A stretch of DNA of 45,990 bases from JAQUPP01 sp041649955 (GTDB taxonomy: Bacteria > Patescibacteriota > Patescibacteriia > UBA2591 > JAQUPP01). Where the stretch lies: the NCBI GenBank assembly GCA_041649955.1, contig JBAZMD010000005.1:1-45990 (forward strand). Direction: 5' to 3'. This document shows, in pieces, positions 45,722-45,990 of the stretch. Each line of letters starts with the position of its first letter. Within the stretch, counting starts at the first letter, position 1. Made by a program: the position numbers and the translations under genes. Under the pieces are notes generated by a model, which worked only from the letters and a program-made list of their open reading frames with translations, did not search any database and was not told the origin of the DNA.

Positions 45722-45778
45722 AATTATCCATTATTGGATAATTATTAGTATCATAGTAAATTTTCTTATTTTTGTCAA
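45722..45778 (-). promoter_or_regulatory. Promoter and start-site dyad of the anchored hypothetical gene
   Basis: On the minus strand, TTGACA (45773-45778), spacer 17, TATGAT (45750-45755). Just downstream, AATTATCCA-TTAT-TGGATAATT (about 45722-45742) is a near-perfect dyad like the one at 41284-41300. Confidence 0.6.
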
Positions 45779-45827
45779 ATTACCGACCGGACAAATTAAG
45801 ATACCGCCCTAAACATGTTTGTTAATA

Positions 45828-45857
45828 ACAAAAAAACGAGCCATCACGACCCGTTTT
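45828..45857 (-). terminator. Terminator of tRNA-Asn
   Basis: On the minus strand, ACGGGTC pairs with GGCTCGT around GTGAT, followed by T7; it starts about 7 nt after the tRNA 3' end. Confidence 0.7.
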
Positions 45858-45864
45858 TTGTAAG

Positions 45865-45936
45865 CTCCGGCGGAGGGAATCGAACCCACAACAAGCTGGT
45901 TAACAGCCAGCTGCTCTACCATTGAGCTACGCCGGA
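45865..45936 (-). tRNA. tRNA-Asn (GTT)
   Basis: The 72-nt cloverleaf on the minus strand has acceptor TCCGGCG/CGCCGGA, D-arm GCTC...GAGC, anticodon stem GCTGG/CCAGC with loop CTGTTAA (anticodon GTT), and T-loop TTCGATT with discriminator G. The T-stem has one mismatch. The 3' CCA is not encoded and must be added by CCA-adding enzyme. Confidence 0.93.
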
Positions 45937-45990
45937 ATATTGTAAATGTAAAATGTAAATCTCAAAATGTAAAATTTTATAATTTTTAAA

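Noticed and set aside
1..45990. CRISPR arrays, prophage, rRNA genes or IS transposases
   Set aside because: None seen: no regularly spaced direct repeats with unique spacers, no structural phage genes, no transposase motifs, no rRNA.

Overview
The window is an AT-rich, gene-dense bacterial segment (UGA and UAA both used as stops, so the standard code). Gene content points to a Patescibacteria/CPR genome, probably Parcubacteria-like: several tiny GIY-YIG proteins, many small hypothetical membrane proteins, a minimal mitochondrial-like PheRS, PduL, MazG-like proteins, DUF5666-type proteins, secreted repeat proteins, a tRNA without encoded CCA, and promoters with almost consensus TTGACA-17-TAtaAT boxes. 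Several mRNAs appear nearly leaderless. The assignment is inference from gene content; there is no rRNA in the window.

Layout. 0-3.5 kb: two envelope-glycan genes (a GT-C-like polytopic protein and a GT4 glycosyltransferase) on the minus strand. 3.5-8.7 kb: a plus-strand accessory cluster of small nucleotide and phosphate enzymes (PRTase-like, two MazG-like, a SAM methyltransferase, an APH-type kinase, a histidine-phosphatase-like protein) plus two tiny membrane proteins. 8.8-14.1 kb: a minus-strand operon read as membrane protein > GIY-YIG > EMAP-type tRNA-binding protein > PheS-FDX-ACB > PfkB kinase > PduL > GT2. 14.3-21.3 kb: a small orphan gene, a UvrD-RecB-nuclease fusion, TatD, a secreted protein and a DUF5701-like protein. 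21.4-28 kb: an operon headed by an ECF sigma factor and a putative membrane regulator, followed by DUF5666-like, MacA, a degenerate GIY-YIG, MacB ATPase, MacB permease and DUF5666-like. 28-33.8 kb: mnmA, a cold-shock protein, an ABC-F protein and an LRR-like repeat protein. 33.9-41.2 kb: a surface block with a 1444-residue DUF5018-repeat protein ending in a dockerin, a membrane-anchored protein with a cohesin-like domain in the same transcript, and a beta-propeller protein with a T9SS-type C-terminal domain. 41.5-46 kb: Gre-like factor, Nudix, RNR-like enzyme, an anchored hypothetical protein and tRNA-Asn.

The most unusual feature is a family of structured repeats. Between 11.4 and 23.2 kb there are five full copies and one partial copy of a three-hairpin element lying between a stop codon (or a promoter) and the next start codon. 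The start-side hairpin (P3) keeps a 2-nt AG bulge in all copies although its stem sequence is almost completely replaced with compensating changes. The central palindrome (P2) comes in three kinds. Two kinds occur in opposite orientations in different copies, and in the third the loop contains a complete GIY-YIG nuclease gene. Related small cloverleaf palindromes are inserted in frame inside pheS, tatD and the GT2 gene, and at the 3' end of a DUF5666-like gene. Together these look like a mobile palindromic-repeat system comparable in style to Rickettsia palindromic elements or REP/BIME elements, with a candidate GIY-YIG partner. I do not recognise it as a described family.
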